DNA of 64,000 nt from B18-G4 sp040775045 (GTDB lineage Bacteria; Bacteroidota; Bacteroidia; Bacteroidales; B18-G4). This document shows, piece after piece, positions 19,001 to 26,474 of this stretch (position 1 is its first letter; every line of letters begins with the position of its first letter). Below the pieces are notes generated by a model. It searched no databases. It was not told the origin of the DNA and saw only the letters and a program-made list of their open reading frames with translations. Position numbers and translations under genes: made by a program. Location: NCBI GenBank assembly GCA_040775045.1, contig JAXGTH010000001.1:15284-79283 (forward strand), in the 5' to 3' direction.

Positions 19001-19768
19001 CTGAATGCCGTGATCATCTTTTCCGAGAAAGAACTGTGTTCAAATGCCTGCAGCGAGCTGTTTAATCTTGCCATGATCACCGGAAAGCTTGGGAAAACGG
19101 CCAACGGGCTGGTGAGCATCAAGGAAAAGAACAATGCTCAGGGTATCTTCGATATGGGCATTTGCCCTTTGCTGGGAGTAGGCGGCATTGATATCCTCGA
19201 CAAGAAACTCCAGGCGGGCATGAAAAAACTCTGGAAGGTGAAATCACTGCCTTCGGATGTTAATGCCAGCCAGTACGAGAGGCTTGAAAAGGGTAAGCTG
19301 AAGAACCTGTTCATCTTTGGTGAAGACCCGCTGGGGTGTACCAACGACAAGGTCAAGGTGGCCGGCTGGCTTACGGTAGCCGATTTTGTGGTGGTAATGG
19401 ACTATTTCATGACCGGAACCGCGGCCCAGGCCGACCTGGTGCTACCGGCAAGCTTCCCCTTTGAGTCGGGTGGTACCTTCACCAACACACAAAAGGTGAT
19501 TCAGCACTTTGAGGCCGGTTTCGAGCCGGAAAACGGGATGACTACACTGGAACAGCTGGCCATGCTGATGAAACACCTCGACATTCAGCAGGAAAGCACT
19601 CCGGATTCCGTGATGGCAGAGATCACAAAACTGCTTCCCGGGACAGATATCGACGGGAAGTACGCCTTTGCGACCACCAGGGAAACGAACAACTGCCATA
19701 TGTTCGATCACGGCTGCGATCATATCGTGAAGTATTTTGATGATGAATTCAACAACGCCTTTAAATAA
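16070..19768 (+). CDS. NuoG-like Fe-S protein fused to a GltD/NfnB flavoprotein and a molybdopterin-oxidoreductase fold
   Basis: The start at 16070 (MSEKVNVILNGK) follows an AAAGGA site; the frame is open upstream, but that part lies inside the NuoF gene. The 1232-residue protein has an N-terminal [2Fe-2S] ferredoxin (CNDPRLEPYTSCYVC), then NfnB-type [4Fe-4S] cysteines and FAD/NADPH folds (IIGAGPGGLSAAFFL; AVVGGGNTAMDCCRT). Next come two [4Fe-4S] motifs (CVLCARCVRICRD, CESCGMCISTCP), a further cluster (ICNFCSIGCELDYE) and a molybdopterin oxidoreductase-type C-terminus. No Cys or Sec is seen where formate dehydrogenases carry it, so formate chemistry is unlikely. With NuoE and NuoF it resembles Stn-type transhydrogenases linking NADH, NADPH and ferredoxin. 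This assignment is an inference from domain order. Confidence 0.8.
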   Translation: MSEKVNVILNGKIVPGIKGETILQLAKRNGIEIPTLCNDPRLEPYTSCYVCVVEVEGLRGLQPSCSTKISEGMRIETHNEKIAGARKTALELILSNHYADCIGPCKQTCPAGVDVQGYISHIEKGQYHDAVALIKETNPLPAICGRVCVRPCEVACRRNLLDETSPVGIDYLKRFASDYDLESENKWRPQVKPETGKKVAIIGAGPGGLSAAFFLRKEGHDIDIFEASPKAGGWLRYGIPEYRLPNDILQKEVDNITEMGVRIHYKKRLGDNLKYADLQKKYDAVVLAIGSQKGTMIGVEGDDAEHVFSGIDFLKEMEMTGKRYDFTGKRVAVVGGGNTAMDCCRTSMRCGAEKVFVIYRRTENEMPANPIEIHESKLEGVEYMLLTNPVKINKSKDGKVRSVTCLKMELGEPDASGRRRPVPIQGSEFDLEVDFVLAAIGQKTDVDFTDDMNKAVKKGELKLNRWGDIDADPKTLQTGVENVFAAGDSVTGPATLIQAIGQARIAAHSCDLYLRGEEVSPFPYEFFSRRDNFKTQVKEDYTGKYSKQEREEMPTLDPKKRKNFKEVELGYESEEVARHEALRCMECGCTELYTCDLKKYATEYQARQEGVRGEYKEYGVDFRHPFVEIDNNKCVLCARCVRICRDVVGANALGLVNRGFDTFVAPSMGNTLQDTMCESCGMCISTCPTGAITENVPFKPGPVRLEKVQGICNFCSIGCELDYEHKSGFVMRVEGRDGRVNANGNLCKYGKFGYKNLNDKSRLTKPMMKINGRFEEIGFDEAFSIMAEKIKSVAPDDNAFFAGARLSNEELYLIQKLARAGAGTNNVTSFHYLNRGMGYAGNSRANVPFTQLKDASRIYLIGAELNRDNPVLGFMVNNAKVMHHVPVELVTVHDPSSMEHKAGKTLKVKSYYHFIKAVNYYLVANNFHNGLFIGDLCEGFAAYREDLLKENFVDLIEKSGVQFMDSVIEFAKAYNNELNAVIIFSEKELCSNACSELFNLAMITGKLGKTANGLVSIKEKNNAQGIFDMGICPLLGVGGIDILDKKLQAGMKKLWKVKSLPSDVNASQYERLEKGKLKNLFIFGEDPLGCTNDKVKVAGWLTVADFVVVMDYFMTGTAAQADLVLPASFPFESGGTFTNTQKVIQHFEAGFEPENGMTTLEQLAMLMKHLDIQQESTPDSVMAEITKLLPGTDIDGKYAFATTRETNNCHMFDHGCDHIVKYFDDEFNNAFK

Positions 19769-19778
19769 ATAACAGGAA

Positions 19779-20234
19779 ATGAAAGATCTGACAACATTTG
19801 ATACCATACTCGATTTTGCCATTGAGGAAGAACAGAAAGCGGTGGATTTCTATTCAGAACTTGCCGGACAGGCATCTTCCGACGATATGCGTCTTGTATT
19901 CGAGGAATTTGCACAAGAGGAGGTCAGGCATAAGACGAAACTCATGGAGGTGAAGGAAACAGGCATGACCAACATGCCGCCCGAGAATGTTGCCGACCTT
20001 AAGATCGCCGATTATACAGTCAATGTAAAGCCAACGCCCGGCATGTCATACCAGGAGGCACTGGTCGTGGCCATGAACAAGGAAAAGGCTGCTTTCAGGC
20101 TCTACACTTCATTATCGCAAAGGGCTGATGATCCGGTGCTTAAAGAGCTTTTTGCCGCTCTTGCCCAGGAGGAATCAAAGCATAAACTGAGGTTCGAGGT
20201 GGAATATGATGAGTATGTGCTGAGGGAGAATTAA
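19779..20234 (+). CDS. Rubrerythrin/ferritin-like diiron protein
   Basis: This 151-residue four-helix protein has two ExxH-type iron-binding pairs (FAQEEVRHKTK and LAQEESKHKLRF) and matching early glutamates (AIEEEQKAVDFY; NKEKAAFRLYTS). These are the features of the ferritin-like rubrerythrin superfamily. It lacks the C-terminal rubredoxin domain of full rubrerythrins. It starts 10 bp after the NuoG-GltD fusion, so it is likely transcribed with that redox operon. A role in reducing peroxide or in iron handling in an oxygen-sensitive cell is plausible. Confidence 0.8.
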   Translation: MKDLTTFDTILDFAIEEEQKAVDFYSELAGQASSDDMRLVFEEFAQEEVRHKTKLMEVKETGMTNMPPENVADLKIADYTVNVKPTPGMSYQEALVVAMNKEKAAFRLYTSLSQRADDPVLKELFAALAQEESKHKLRFEVEYDEYVLREN

Positions 20235-20261
20235 TAAGCTTGCCAATTAGGCCGCCAACCT

Positions 20262-20293
20262 TTTGAAGGTTGACAACCTAATTCGTACCTTTG
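20262..20293 (+). promoter_or_regulatory. Bacteroidota-type promoter of the shorter receiver/PEP-binding gene
   Basis: TTTG at 20262-20265 and TACCTTTG at 20286-20293 are separated by 20 bp, matching the TTTG-N19-21-TAnnTTTG consensus. Transcription would start near 20298, just before the ATG at 20320. A 7-bp palindrome (CAACCTT/AAGGTTG, 20256-20272) covers the -33 box. Confidence 0.7.
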
Positions 20294-20319
20294 TCCCGGA
20301 TAATTCACAATCAGATTAA

Positions 20320-23295
20320 ATGGCCGGGCCCAGCACCAACCTATCGAAGCATTTTTTTCACGACACTTCATTCGATACGCTGATGAAAAAGCGTATCTAC
20401 CAAGTCCTGCTCATTTCCAGCGCCTATGATGCATTCATCCTCGAAGAGGATGGCCGTATCGATGAGCAGATCTTCAACGAATACGTTTCGCTCAACCTTC
20501 GGTACCCGCCTCAATTCATCCAGGTGACCAAGGAAGAAAAAGCCTTCAGGGAGCTGGAGGAAGAGAATATCGATCTGGTCATCACCATGCTTAGTGCCGA
20601 AGACGAGGATACTTTCGGCATCGCCAAGAAGATCAAAAAGAAGTATCCCAACATCCCCATTGTGGTGCTTACCCCTTTCTCGCGCAAGGTTTCGGTGAAA
20701 CTCGACCAGGAAGACCTCGGCGCCATCGATTACGTCTTCAGCTGGTTGGGCAATGCCGATCTCCTGCTGGCCATCATCAAGCTGATCGAGGACAAGATGA
20801 ACGTGGAGCATGATGTGAATGAGGTGGGCGTGCAAACCATCATCCTGGTTGAGGATTCGGTGAGGTTCTATTCAAGCTACCTGCCGCACATTTACAAGAT
20901 CATCTTCAAGCAATCGCAGGAGTTCATGACCGAGGGACTGAACGAGCACCAGCAGATGATGAGGATGCGCGGACGCCCAAAGATACTGCTGGCCAGGACC
21001 TATGAGGAAGCGCTTGGTTTTTATGAGAAATACAAGAACAACCTGCTCGGGATCATTTCAGATCTCGCCTACTTGCGTAAGGGGGTCCACGACAGGGAAG
21101 CCGGTTTCCGTCTTGTAAAAAAGGTCAAGGCAGAAGACAACCTGATGCCGATCCTGCTGCAATCGTCGGAAGCCGGTGCGGCAGAGGTTGCCAAGGAACT
21201 CAGGGTGGGTTTCATCAACAAGCAGTCCAAGACCATCTCCATCGAACTTAAAAATTTTATATCGGCATATTTCGCTTTCGGCGATTTTGTTTTTATCGAT
21301 CCCGATACCATGGAGGAGATCGATCGCGCTCCGGACCTCAAGACCCTGCAGCGGAAGATCCACAAGATCCCCGACAAATCGCTGGTTTACCATCTTTCGC
21401 GGAACCATATCTCGAAATGGCTGAGGGCACGTGCGCTCTTCCCCCTTGCCGAGCGTTTCAGGGATGTGACCCTCGACGATTTCGATGACCTCAGCGAAGT
21501 GAGGAAGTATCTCTTCGATTCCATTGGGAATTACCGTATGACCAAGGCCCGGGGCGTGATCGCGGAGTTCCGGCGCGACAGTTTCGATGAATATCTTTCC
21601 CTGTCGCGCATTGGGGAAGGATCTCTTGGAGGAAAGGCCCGCGGACTGGCATTCCTCGATTCCATGATCAAACGAAACCATTTTTACGACCGGTGGGAAG
21701 GGGTGAGGATATCAATCCCGAAAACCGTAGTGCTGGGTACCGACATCTTCGACCAGTTCATGGAAGAGAATGACCTTTACAAGGTGGCCATGTCGAACCT
21801 TACCGATGGCGAAATTCTGCAGAAATTCGTTGAGGCACGCCTGCCGTTCAGGATCAAGGAAGATCTGTATACCCTGATCTCCTTCCTCAAGAACCCACTG
21901 GCGGTAAGGTCGTCGAGCCTTCTCGAAGATTCTTACTACCAGCCCTTTGCAGGGATTTACAACACCTATATGATCCCGAACCTCGAGTCGGACGAGAGAA
22001 GAATGATGGAAATGCTTACCGAAGCCATCAAAAGCGTGTATGCATCCGCATACTATAAGGACAGCAAAGCCTATATGGCCGCCACCTCCAATGTGATCGA
22101 CGAGGAGAAGATGGCCATCGTGCTGCAGCAGGTGGTGGGCAGGAGATATGCCAACAGGTTCTACCCTGTGATCTCCGGTGTGGCGCGGTCGATCAACTTC
22201 TATCCCATCGAGCCCGAAAGGCCTGAAGACGGTATCGTGAATATCGCCCTCGGCCTGGGGAAGTATATCGTGGATGGGGGCATGACCCTGCGGTTCAGTC
22301 CCAAATACCCCAAAAAGGTGCTCCAGACCAGTACGCCAGAGCTGGCCCTTCGCGAGACCCAGCGCATCTTCTATGCCCTCGACCTGATGGCCGACAGTTT
22401 CAAGCCATGTATCGATGATGCTGTTAACCTGCTTAAGCTGAGAGTGTCAGAAGCAGAGAAGGATAAGTCGATCAGGTATGTCGCCTCCACCTATGACTAC
22501 CAGAGCAAGATGATCCGTGATGGCACTGCCACCGAAGGGAAGCGGCTGATCACCTTTTCGGCTATTCTTAACCATGATGTCCTTCCACTGGCCGACATCC
22601 TGCGGGTGGTGCTCGAAACCGGGCAGAGGGAGATGGGTAAACCCATCGAGATCGAGTTTGCTGTCGATGTGAACCCCGTGAAAGGGGAACCGCATATCTT
22701 CCACCTGCTCCAGATCAGGCCAATCGTCGACAGTGACGAGACCGTGGATGTTGATATTGAAGGGATTGATGCCCGGAATTCACTCATGGTCAGCAATTCG
22801 GCCCTTGGAAACGGCTATATCCGGGATATCCGCGATATCGTTTATATCAAGCCGGAAAGTTTCGATTCGGCGCGCACCCTCGAGATCGCTGAACTGATCG
22901 GACAGGTCAATGACCGTTTCCTGGCCGAAGGCAAAAACTATATCCTCGTAGGTCCTGGCCGCTGGGGCTCTGCTGACCCGCACCTCGGGATCCCCGTTAA
23001 ATGGCCGCAGATATCCGCTGCCAGGCTGATCGTGGAATCCGGACTGGAAGACTATCATATCGATCCCAGCCAGGGGACCCACTTTTTCCAGAACCTGACC
23101 TCCTTCAGGGTGGGATACTTCACCATCAACCCCTTCTTCAACGAGGGAAGCTATGATATTGGTTTCCTGGAAGCCCGCGAAGCCATTTATGAAGATGACT
23201 TTGTCAGGCATGTCAGATTTGATGATCCATTGCTGATCGCCATCGACGGTAAGAAGAACAAAGGGATGGTAATGAAGCCGGGGACCACATCCTGA
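20320..23295 (+). CDS. Receiver / PEP-pyruvate-binding domain fusion protein (paralogue of 4921)
   Basis: This 991-residue protein matches the 4921 protein along its length but lacks the N-terminal GAF-like part. A degenerate receiver-like domain (about residues 20-155) precedes a second receiver (about 170-330) with acidic pair E178/D179, candidate phosphoacceptor D248 (IISDLAYL) and K301. The ATP-grasp region follows with GSLGGKARG (K439), LAVRSSSLLEDS and QPFAGIYNTYM. The end shows GPGRWGSADPHLGIPVKWPQ and THFFQNLTS. As in its paralogue, the swivel phosphohistidine domain and PEP/pyruvate barrel are missing, so it is not a complete PEP synthase. It has its own consensus promoter. Function unknown; a role in signalling is inferred. 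Confidence 0.75.
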   Translation: MAGPSTNLSKHFFHDTSFDTLMKKRIYQVLLISSAYDAFILEEDGRIDEQIFNEYVSLNLRYPPQFIQVTKEEKAFRELEEENIDLVITMLSAEDEDTFGIAKKIKKKYPNIPIVVLTPFSRKVSVKLDQEDLGAIDYVFSWLGNADLLLAIIKLIEDKMNVEHDVNEVGVQTIILVEDSVRFYSSYLPHIYKIIFKQSQEFMTEGLNEHQQMMRMRGRPKILLARTYEEALGFYEKYKNNLLGIISDLAYLRKGVHDREAGFRLVKKVKAEDNLMPILLQSSEAGAAEVAKELRVGFINKQSKTISIELKNFISAYFAFGDFVFIDPDTMEEIDRAPDLKTLQRKIHKIPDKSLVYHLSRNHISKWLRARALFPLAERFRDVTLDDFDDLSEVRKYLFDSIGNYRMTKARGVIAEFRRDSFDEYLSLSRIGEGSLGGKARGLAFLDSMIKRNHFYDRWEGVRISIPKTVVLGTDIFDQFMEENDLYKVAMSNLTDGEILQKFVEARLPFRIKEDLYTLISFLKNPLAVRSSSLLEDSYYQPFAGIYNTYMIPNLESDERRMMEMLTEAIKSVYASAYYKDSKAYMAATSNVIDEEKMAIVLQQVVGRRYANRFYPVISGVARSINFYPIEPERPEDGIVNIALGLGKYIVDGGMTLRFSPKYPKKVLQTSTPELALRETQRIFYALDLMADSFKPCIDDAVNLLKLRVSEAEKDKSIRYVASTYDYQSKMIRDGTATEGKRLITFSAILNHDVLPLADILRVVLETGQREMGKPIEIEFAVDVNPVKGEPHIFHLLQIRPIVDSDETVDVDIEGIDARNSLMVSNSALGNGYIRDIRDIVYIKPESFDSARTLEIAELIGQVNDRFLAEGKNYILVGPGRWGSADPHLGIPVKWPQISAARLIVESGLEDYHIDPSQGTHFFQNLTSFRVGYFTINPFFNEGSYDIGFLEAREAIYEDDFVRHVRFDDPLLIAIDGKKNKGMVMKPGTTS

Positions 23296-23296
23296 A

Positions 23297-23331
23297 CAAC
23301 CCACCCCGGCCCTCCCTTCCTGAAGGGAGGG
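23297..23331. repeat. Left inverted repeat of the DUF559 cassette
   Basis: This 35-bp GC-rich sequence starts one base after the stop codon of the upstream gene. It contains its own 10-bp hairpin (CCCTCCCTTC at 23310-23319, GAAGGGAGGG at 23322-23331, 2-nt loop). It is the reverse complement of 23754-23788 at 34 of 35 positions. Confidence 0.85.
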
Positions 23332-23337
23332 AGAATT

Positions 23338-23700
23338 TCATCTGAACTCTTCTTTAATTCTTACGAGTACTTTATCAATATCGGCCAATTCCTCATTTTT
23401 GATCCTGATAATTTTTAGTCCTTTAGATTTCAATATCAGATCACGTTTCTCATCCCTTGATTTTTGTTTTCGATGAATCGGGCCATCCAGTTCAATGACC
23501 AGTTTTTCCTCTGCGCAGTAAAAATCAGGGATATAAAAGAAGTGGTTATTTCTTTTGGATTCATATATAATTGGGTGCTGTCGAAGAAACTTTTTCCCGC
23601 ATAATTTCCTTTTTCGTAAAAATGACCAAAGAAATTTTTCGTGTATGGTTTGTCGGCTTCTTAGCCGCCGCGATGTATTAATTATTTCATGATATTTCAT
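23338..23700 (-). CDS. DUF559 family endonuclease-like protein
   Basis: This 120-residue protein has the DUF559 pattern. An N-terminal basic region (RRLRSRQTIHEKFLWSFLR) is followed by a nuclease-like core with IPDFYC, EEKLVIELDGPIH and a late KGLKIIRIKNEEL strand. The acidic and lysine residues fit a Vsr-like PD-(D/E)xK nuclease fold. Its stop codon is 6 bp from the left 35-bp inverted repeat and its start is about 50 bp from the right one, so the gene nearly fills the cassette. No methylase or other restriction partner is adjacent. Whether it cuts DNA, and whether it moves the cassette, is unknown. Confidence 0.8.
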   Translation of the reverse strand: MKYHEIINTSRRLRSRQTIHEKFLWSFLRKRKLCGKKFLRQHPIIYESKRNNHFFYIPDFYCAEEKLVIELDGPIHRKQKSRDEKRDLILKSKGLKIIRIKNEELADIDKVLVRIKEEFR

Positions 23701-23753
23701 AGTGCTCTGTGAGGCCCTTTATTATATTAATACCATTTTTTGTGAAATGTCCC

Positions 23754-23788
23754 CCCTCCCTTCTGGAAGGGAGGGCCGGGGTGGGTTG
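23754..23788. repeat. Right inverted repeat of the DUF559 cassette
   Basis: This is the reverse complement of 23297-23331 with one mismatch, in the hairpin loop. It carries the same internal 10-bp stem (CCCTCCCTTC 23754-23763, GAAGGGAGGG 23766-23775). Outside it the sequence reads TAATGCACCCGG without an obvious target-site duplication. Confidence 0.85.
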
Positions 23789-23876
23789 GTAATGCACCCG
23801 GCTGGCAATTCACCAAACATTCGACCAGGCACAATATTTCCTCCGGAATCCTGTTATTTTTTAAATCATAACCGTC

Positions 23877-24416
23877 ATGAAAAATGCAAACCTGATTTTA
23901 CTGGCGCTCAGCCTTGTCCTTGTCTTTACCATGTGCAACCAAAAAACTGAAGACAACCGGACCCTGATCACCAAAAAGATCCAGTACGACGTACCCATCG
24001 TCAATACCGATGCCTCCTACGACTGGTGGATCGGCAACATTGCCGGTGCAGACCGCGAGACCCTGCTGAACAATATCTTCGAGCGTGTGCTCTCGGGTGA
24101 TGTGCAGGCTTACGACTACTTCAACGAACCCCTGTCGGTGAACCAGGTCAGGAGCCTGCTGGTCGACAGTATCCACCAGACCCTGGTCCGCCCGGTAGAT
24201 CCGTATCCCGAATACGATACGCTGATCATCAGCGAGATCACCCCGGCAGATATCAGCATGATCCGGTTCCTCGAAGAATGGAAGTATGACGAAAAGACCC
24301 TGAAACTGGATAAGAAGATCTTTGCCATGAGCCCTGTGATGATGGTAACGATCAACGGTCAGAAGATCACGCGGCCATTGTTCTGGATATACACTGACGA
24401 GGCGATCCTGAAATAG
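23877..24416 (+). CDS. GldN/PorN-like lipoprotein
   Basis: This 179-residue protein has a lipoprotein signal peptide with Cys at VFTMC (residue 20). The mature part recalls GldN/PorN of the gliding and type IX secretion machinery. It has a KIQYDVPIVN segment, a repeat-like NNIFERVLSGDVQAYDYF, the pattern ITPADISMIRFLEEWKYD followed by IFAMSPV, and RPLFWIYTDEA near the end. GldN itself is longer and is usually encoded with gldKLM, which are absent here. The protein may therefore be a stand-alone relative on the periplasmic side of the outer membrane. The similarity was judged by eye and needs a profile search. Confidence 0.55.
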   Translation: MKNANLILLALSLVLVFTMCNQKTEDNRTLITKKIQYDVPIVNTDASYDWWIGNIAGADRETLLNNIFERVLSGDVQAYDYFNEPLSVNQVRSLLVDSIHQTLVRPVDPYPEYDTLIISEITPADISMIRFLEEWKYDEKTLKLDKKIFAMSPVMMVTINGQKITRPLFWIYTDEAILK

Positions 24417-24491
24417 GTAACGCGTGGGGTCAGTGTTGAATTCTGGGTTTTAAGCCTCGTGCTTTGGGTGTTATTCTGATTGCTGTAGGTT

Positions 24492-24523
24492 CTCAAATCT
24501 CACATCTCAATACTCATATCTCA
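24492..24523. repeat. Array with exact 7-bp period (CTCA core)
   Basis: CTCA begins at 24492, 24499, 24506, 24513 and 24520, a strict 7-bp spacing, with variable AT-rich bases between. It lies in the 139-bp gap between the lipoprotein and M16 peptidase genes. Confidence 0.8.
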
Positions 24524-24543
24524 AAAAGCAAAGCTTTTAATAC

Positions 24544-24568
24544 TACTTTTGCTTCATGCCCATGAAGC
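24544..24568 (+). promoter_or_regulatory. -7 box and palindrome overlapping the M16 peptidase start
   Basis: TACTTTTG (24544-24551) matches TAnnTTTG and ends only 4 nt before the ATG at 24556, which suggests a leaderless or very short-leader mRNA. The start codons at 24556 and 24562 lie inside an 8-bp inverted repeat (GCTTCATG/CATGAAGC, 24551-24568, 2-nt centre). Confidence 0.5.
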
Positions 24569-25797
24569 CTGAATATTATACCCTCGCCAACGGCATCCGT
24601 CTTGTGCATATCCCCTCCGCAAGCCCTGTGGCCCACCTTGGTGTGTTCATCAATACAGGGACCCGGGATGAACCCGAGGGGAAGGCCGGCCTGGCACACT
24701 TCATTGAGCATATGATCTTCAAGGGCACCAGAAGGCGTAAGGCCTTCCATGTGCTCAACAGGCTCGAAAGCGTGGGTGGTGAACTCAATGCCTTTACCAC
24801 CAAGGAATATACCAGCATTTATGCTTCCTTCCTGAACACATGGTACCCCCGTGCCATGGAATTGATAGCAGACATCATCTTCCATTCGGTATTCCCCGAG
24901 CGGGAGATCGGCAAGGAGAAAGATGTGGTGATCGAGGAGATCAACTCTTACAGGGACAACCCATCGGAGTTGATCTATGATGAATTTGAAAGCGCCCTCT
25001 TCCGCGGCCATCCCATGGGAAGGCCGATCCTGGGCGAACCTGATGATGTAAGGGCATTCACCCGCGATGACATTACCGGTTTTTTCGCCAGGCAGTATGC
25101 CAGCGACAATATGGTGATCTGCTCAGTAGGTGCCATTGGCTTTTCAAGGCTTGTGAAATATCTAGAACATCATTTCGGTGTTTCAAACGGCACCTCAACA
25201 CTTTCCCTGCGAACAAAAAGTGATGAATACATCCCTTTCAGGGAAATACAGCAGCGGCAGACCTACCAGAGCCACAGCATCATCGGTAACAGGGCTTATG
25301 CACGCAGCGACGGGAGACGGTTAACCTTCGGGCTGCTCAATAACATCCTGGGCGGACCCGGAATGAATTCAAGGCTCAATATGAGCATACGCGAAAAGTA
25401 CGGTTATGCCTACAGCATCGATTCCTTTTACTTCCCATACTCGGATACCGGCGTGTGGGGCATCTATATGGGAACCGACAACGGCTCTACGCAAAAGGCT
25501 GTCGACCTGGTGATGAAGGAACTGAACAAACTCCGGCAGGTCAGGCTCGGAAGCCTGCAACTCTCACAGGCCAGGAAACAATACCGCGGCCAGATTGCCA
25601 TCGCTTTCGACAACAATGTGAATGTGATGCTCAGTGGCGGCAGGGGATACCTGCATGACGGGAAGCTGTTGAGTGTTGAAGATATCTTCGACCGCATCGA
25701 CAGTGTGACGGACTCCCATATCCTGGAGGTTGCCAATGAAATCTTCAACCCTGAAATGATCAGTACACTTACCTATACGTCAACATGGAATTCATGA
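24556..25797 (+). CDS. M16 family zinc peptidase
   Basis: This 413-residue protein is a single-chain pitrilysin/insulinase-type peptidase. The inverted zinc motif is HFIEH (His48, Glu51, His52), with the distal zinc-ligand region KDVVIEEINSYRDNPSE. The second half has the inactive-domain features LNNILGGPGMNSRLNMSIRE and a YGYAYSID segment. No signal peptide is evident, so it is probably cytoplasmic. The stop overlaps the start of the downstream O-methyltransferase (ATGA), so the two are translationally coupled. ATG 24562 is an alternative start. Confidence 0.9.
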   Translation: MPMKPEYYTLANGIRLVHIPSASPVAHLGVFINTGTRDEPEGKAGLAHFIEHMIFKGTRRRKAFHVLNRLESVGGELNAFTTKEYTSIYASFLNTWYPRAMELIADIIFHSVFPEREIGKEKDVVIEEINSYRDNPSELIYDEFESALFRGHPMGRPILGEPDDVRAFTRDDITGFFARQYASDNMVICSVGAIGFSRLVKYLEHHFGVSNGTSTLSLRTKSDEYIPFREIQQRQTYQSHSIIGNRAYARSDGRRLTFGLLNNILGGPGMNSRLNMSIREKYGYAYSIDSFYFPYSDTGVWGIYMGTDNGSTQKAVDLVMKELNKLRQVRLGSLQLSQARKQYRGQIAIAFDNNVNVMLSGGRGYLHDGKLLSVEDIFDRIDSVTDSHILEVANEIFNPEMISTLTYTSTWNS

Positions 25798-26435
25798 ACG
25801 ATGAATTATGGGAGTACCTGGCAGGGCATTGCCAGCCTGAACCTGAATTGCTAAGGCGGCTTGACAGGGAAACCAATCTTAAGGTGCCCTATCCCAACAT
25901 GCTGACCGGGCATCTGCAGGGGCGGTTTCTGGCATTTATCAGCGGCCTGCTAAAACCGAAGAAGGTCCTGGAAATCGGAACCTATACCGGCTATTCTGCC
26001 CTTTGCCTGGCCGAAGGCATTGCCGGTGGCGGGAGTCTCATCACCATAGATAATAATCCCGAAGTAGAGGATATCGCAATGCGCTACTTCCGCGAAGCGG
26101 GATTTGAAAACACCATCAGCAGGCTGCAGGGTAACGCCCTTGAAATACTCCCCACGATAAATGAAACCTTCGACCTGATCTATCTCGATGCCGATAAAGA
26201 GAACTATCCCCGCTATTTGTCCCTCTGCAAGGAAAAACTTAATCCGGATGGCTTGCTCATGGCTGATAATACCCTCTGGGGCGGGAAAGTGCTGGAGCCC
26301 GGCCATCCGGGCGACCAGGAAACTGCCGGGATTAAAACCTTTAACCGCATGGTGAAGGACGACCCCGCGATCGATGCTCTGATCCTGCCACTGCGCGACG
26401 GGATCACCCTGATCAGGTGGAAAACCGCCAATTAA
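25785..26435 (+). CDS. Class I SAM-dependent O-methyltransferase
   Basis: This 216-residue protein belongs to the catechol/caffeoyl-CoA O-methyltransferase family. The SAM motif is VLEIGTYTGYSALCLAEG, followed by an acidic-loop pair (LITIDNN) and the metal-binding segments LIYLDADKENY and MADNTLW. The start could be 25785 or the ATG at 25794, which forms a 4-bp ATGA overlap with the M16 peptidase stop and is the more typical coupled start. The substrate is unknown. Confidence 0.88.
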   Translation: MEFMNDELWEYLAGHCQPEPELLRRLDRETNLKVPYPNMLTGHLQGRFLAFISGLLKPKKVLEIGTYTGYSALCLAEGIAGGGSLITIDNNPEVEDIAMRYFREAGFENTISRLQGNALEILPTINETFDLIYLDADKENYPRYLSLCKEKLNPDGLLMADNTLWGGKVLEPGHPGDQETAGIKTFNRMVKDDPAIDALILPLRDGITLIRWKTAN

Positions 26436-26474
26436 ATCTGAACCGATATCTGAAATCTGAACTATGAACCTGTA

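Noticed and set aside
16070..19768. Formate dehydrogenase catalytic subunit
   Set aside because: The C-terminal fold is molybdopterin-oxidoreductase-like, but no Cys or in-frame UGA (Sec) is present at the expected catalytic position, and a GltD flavoprotein is fused in.
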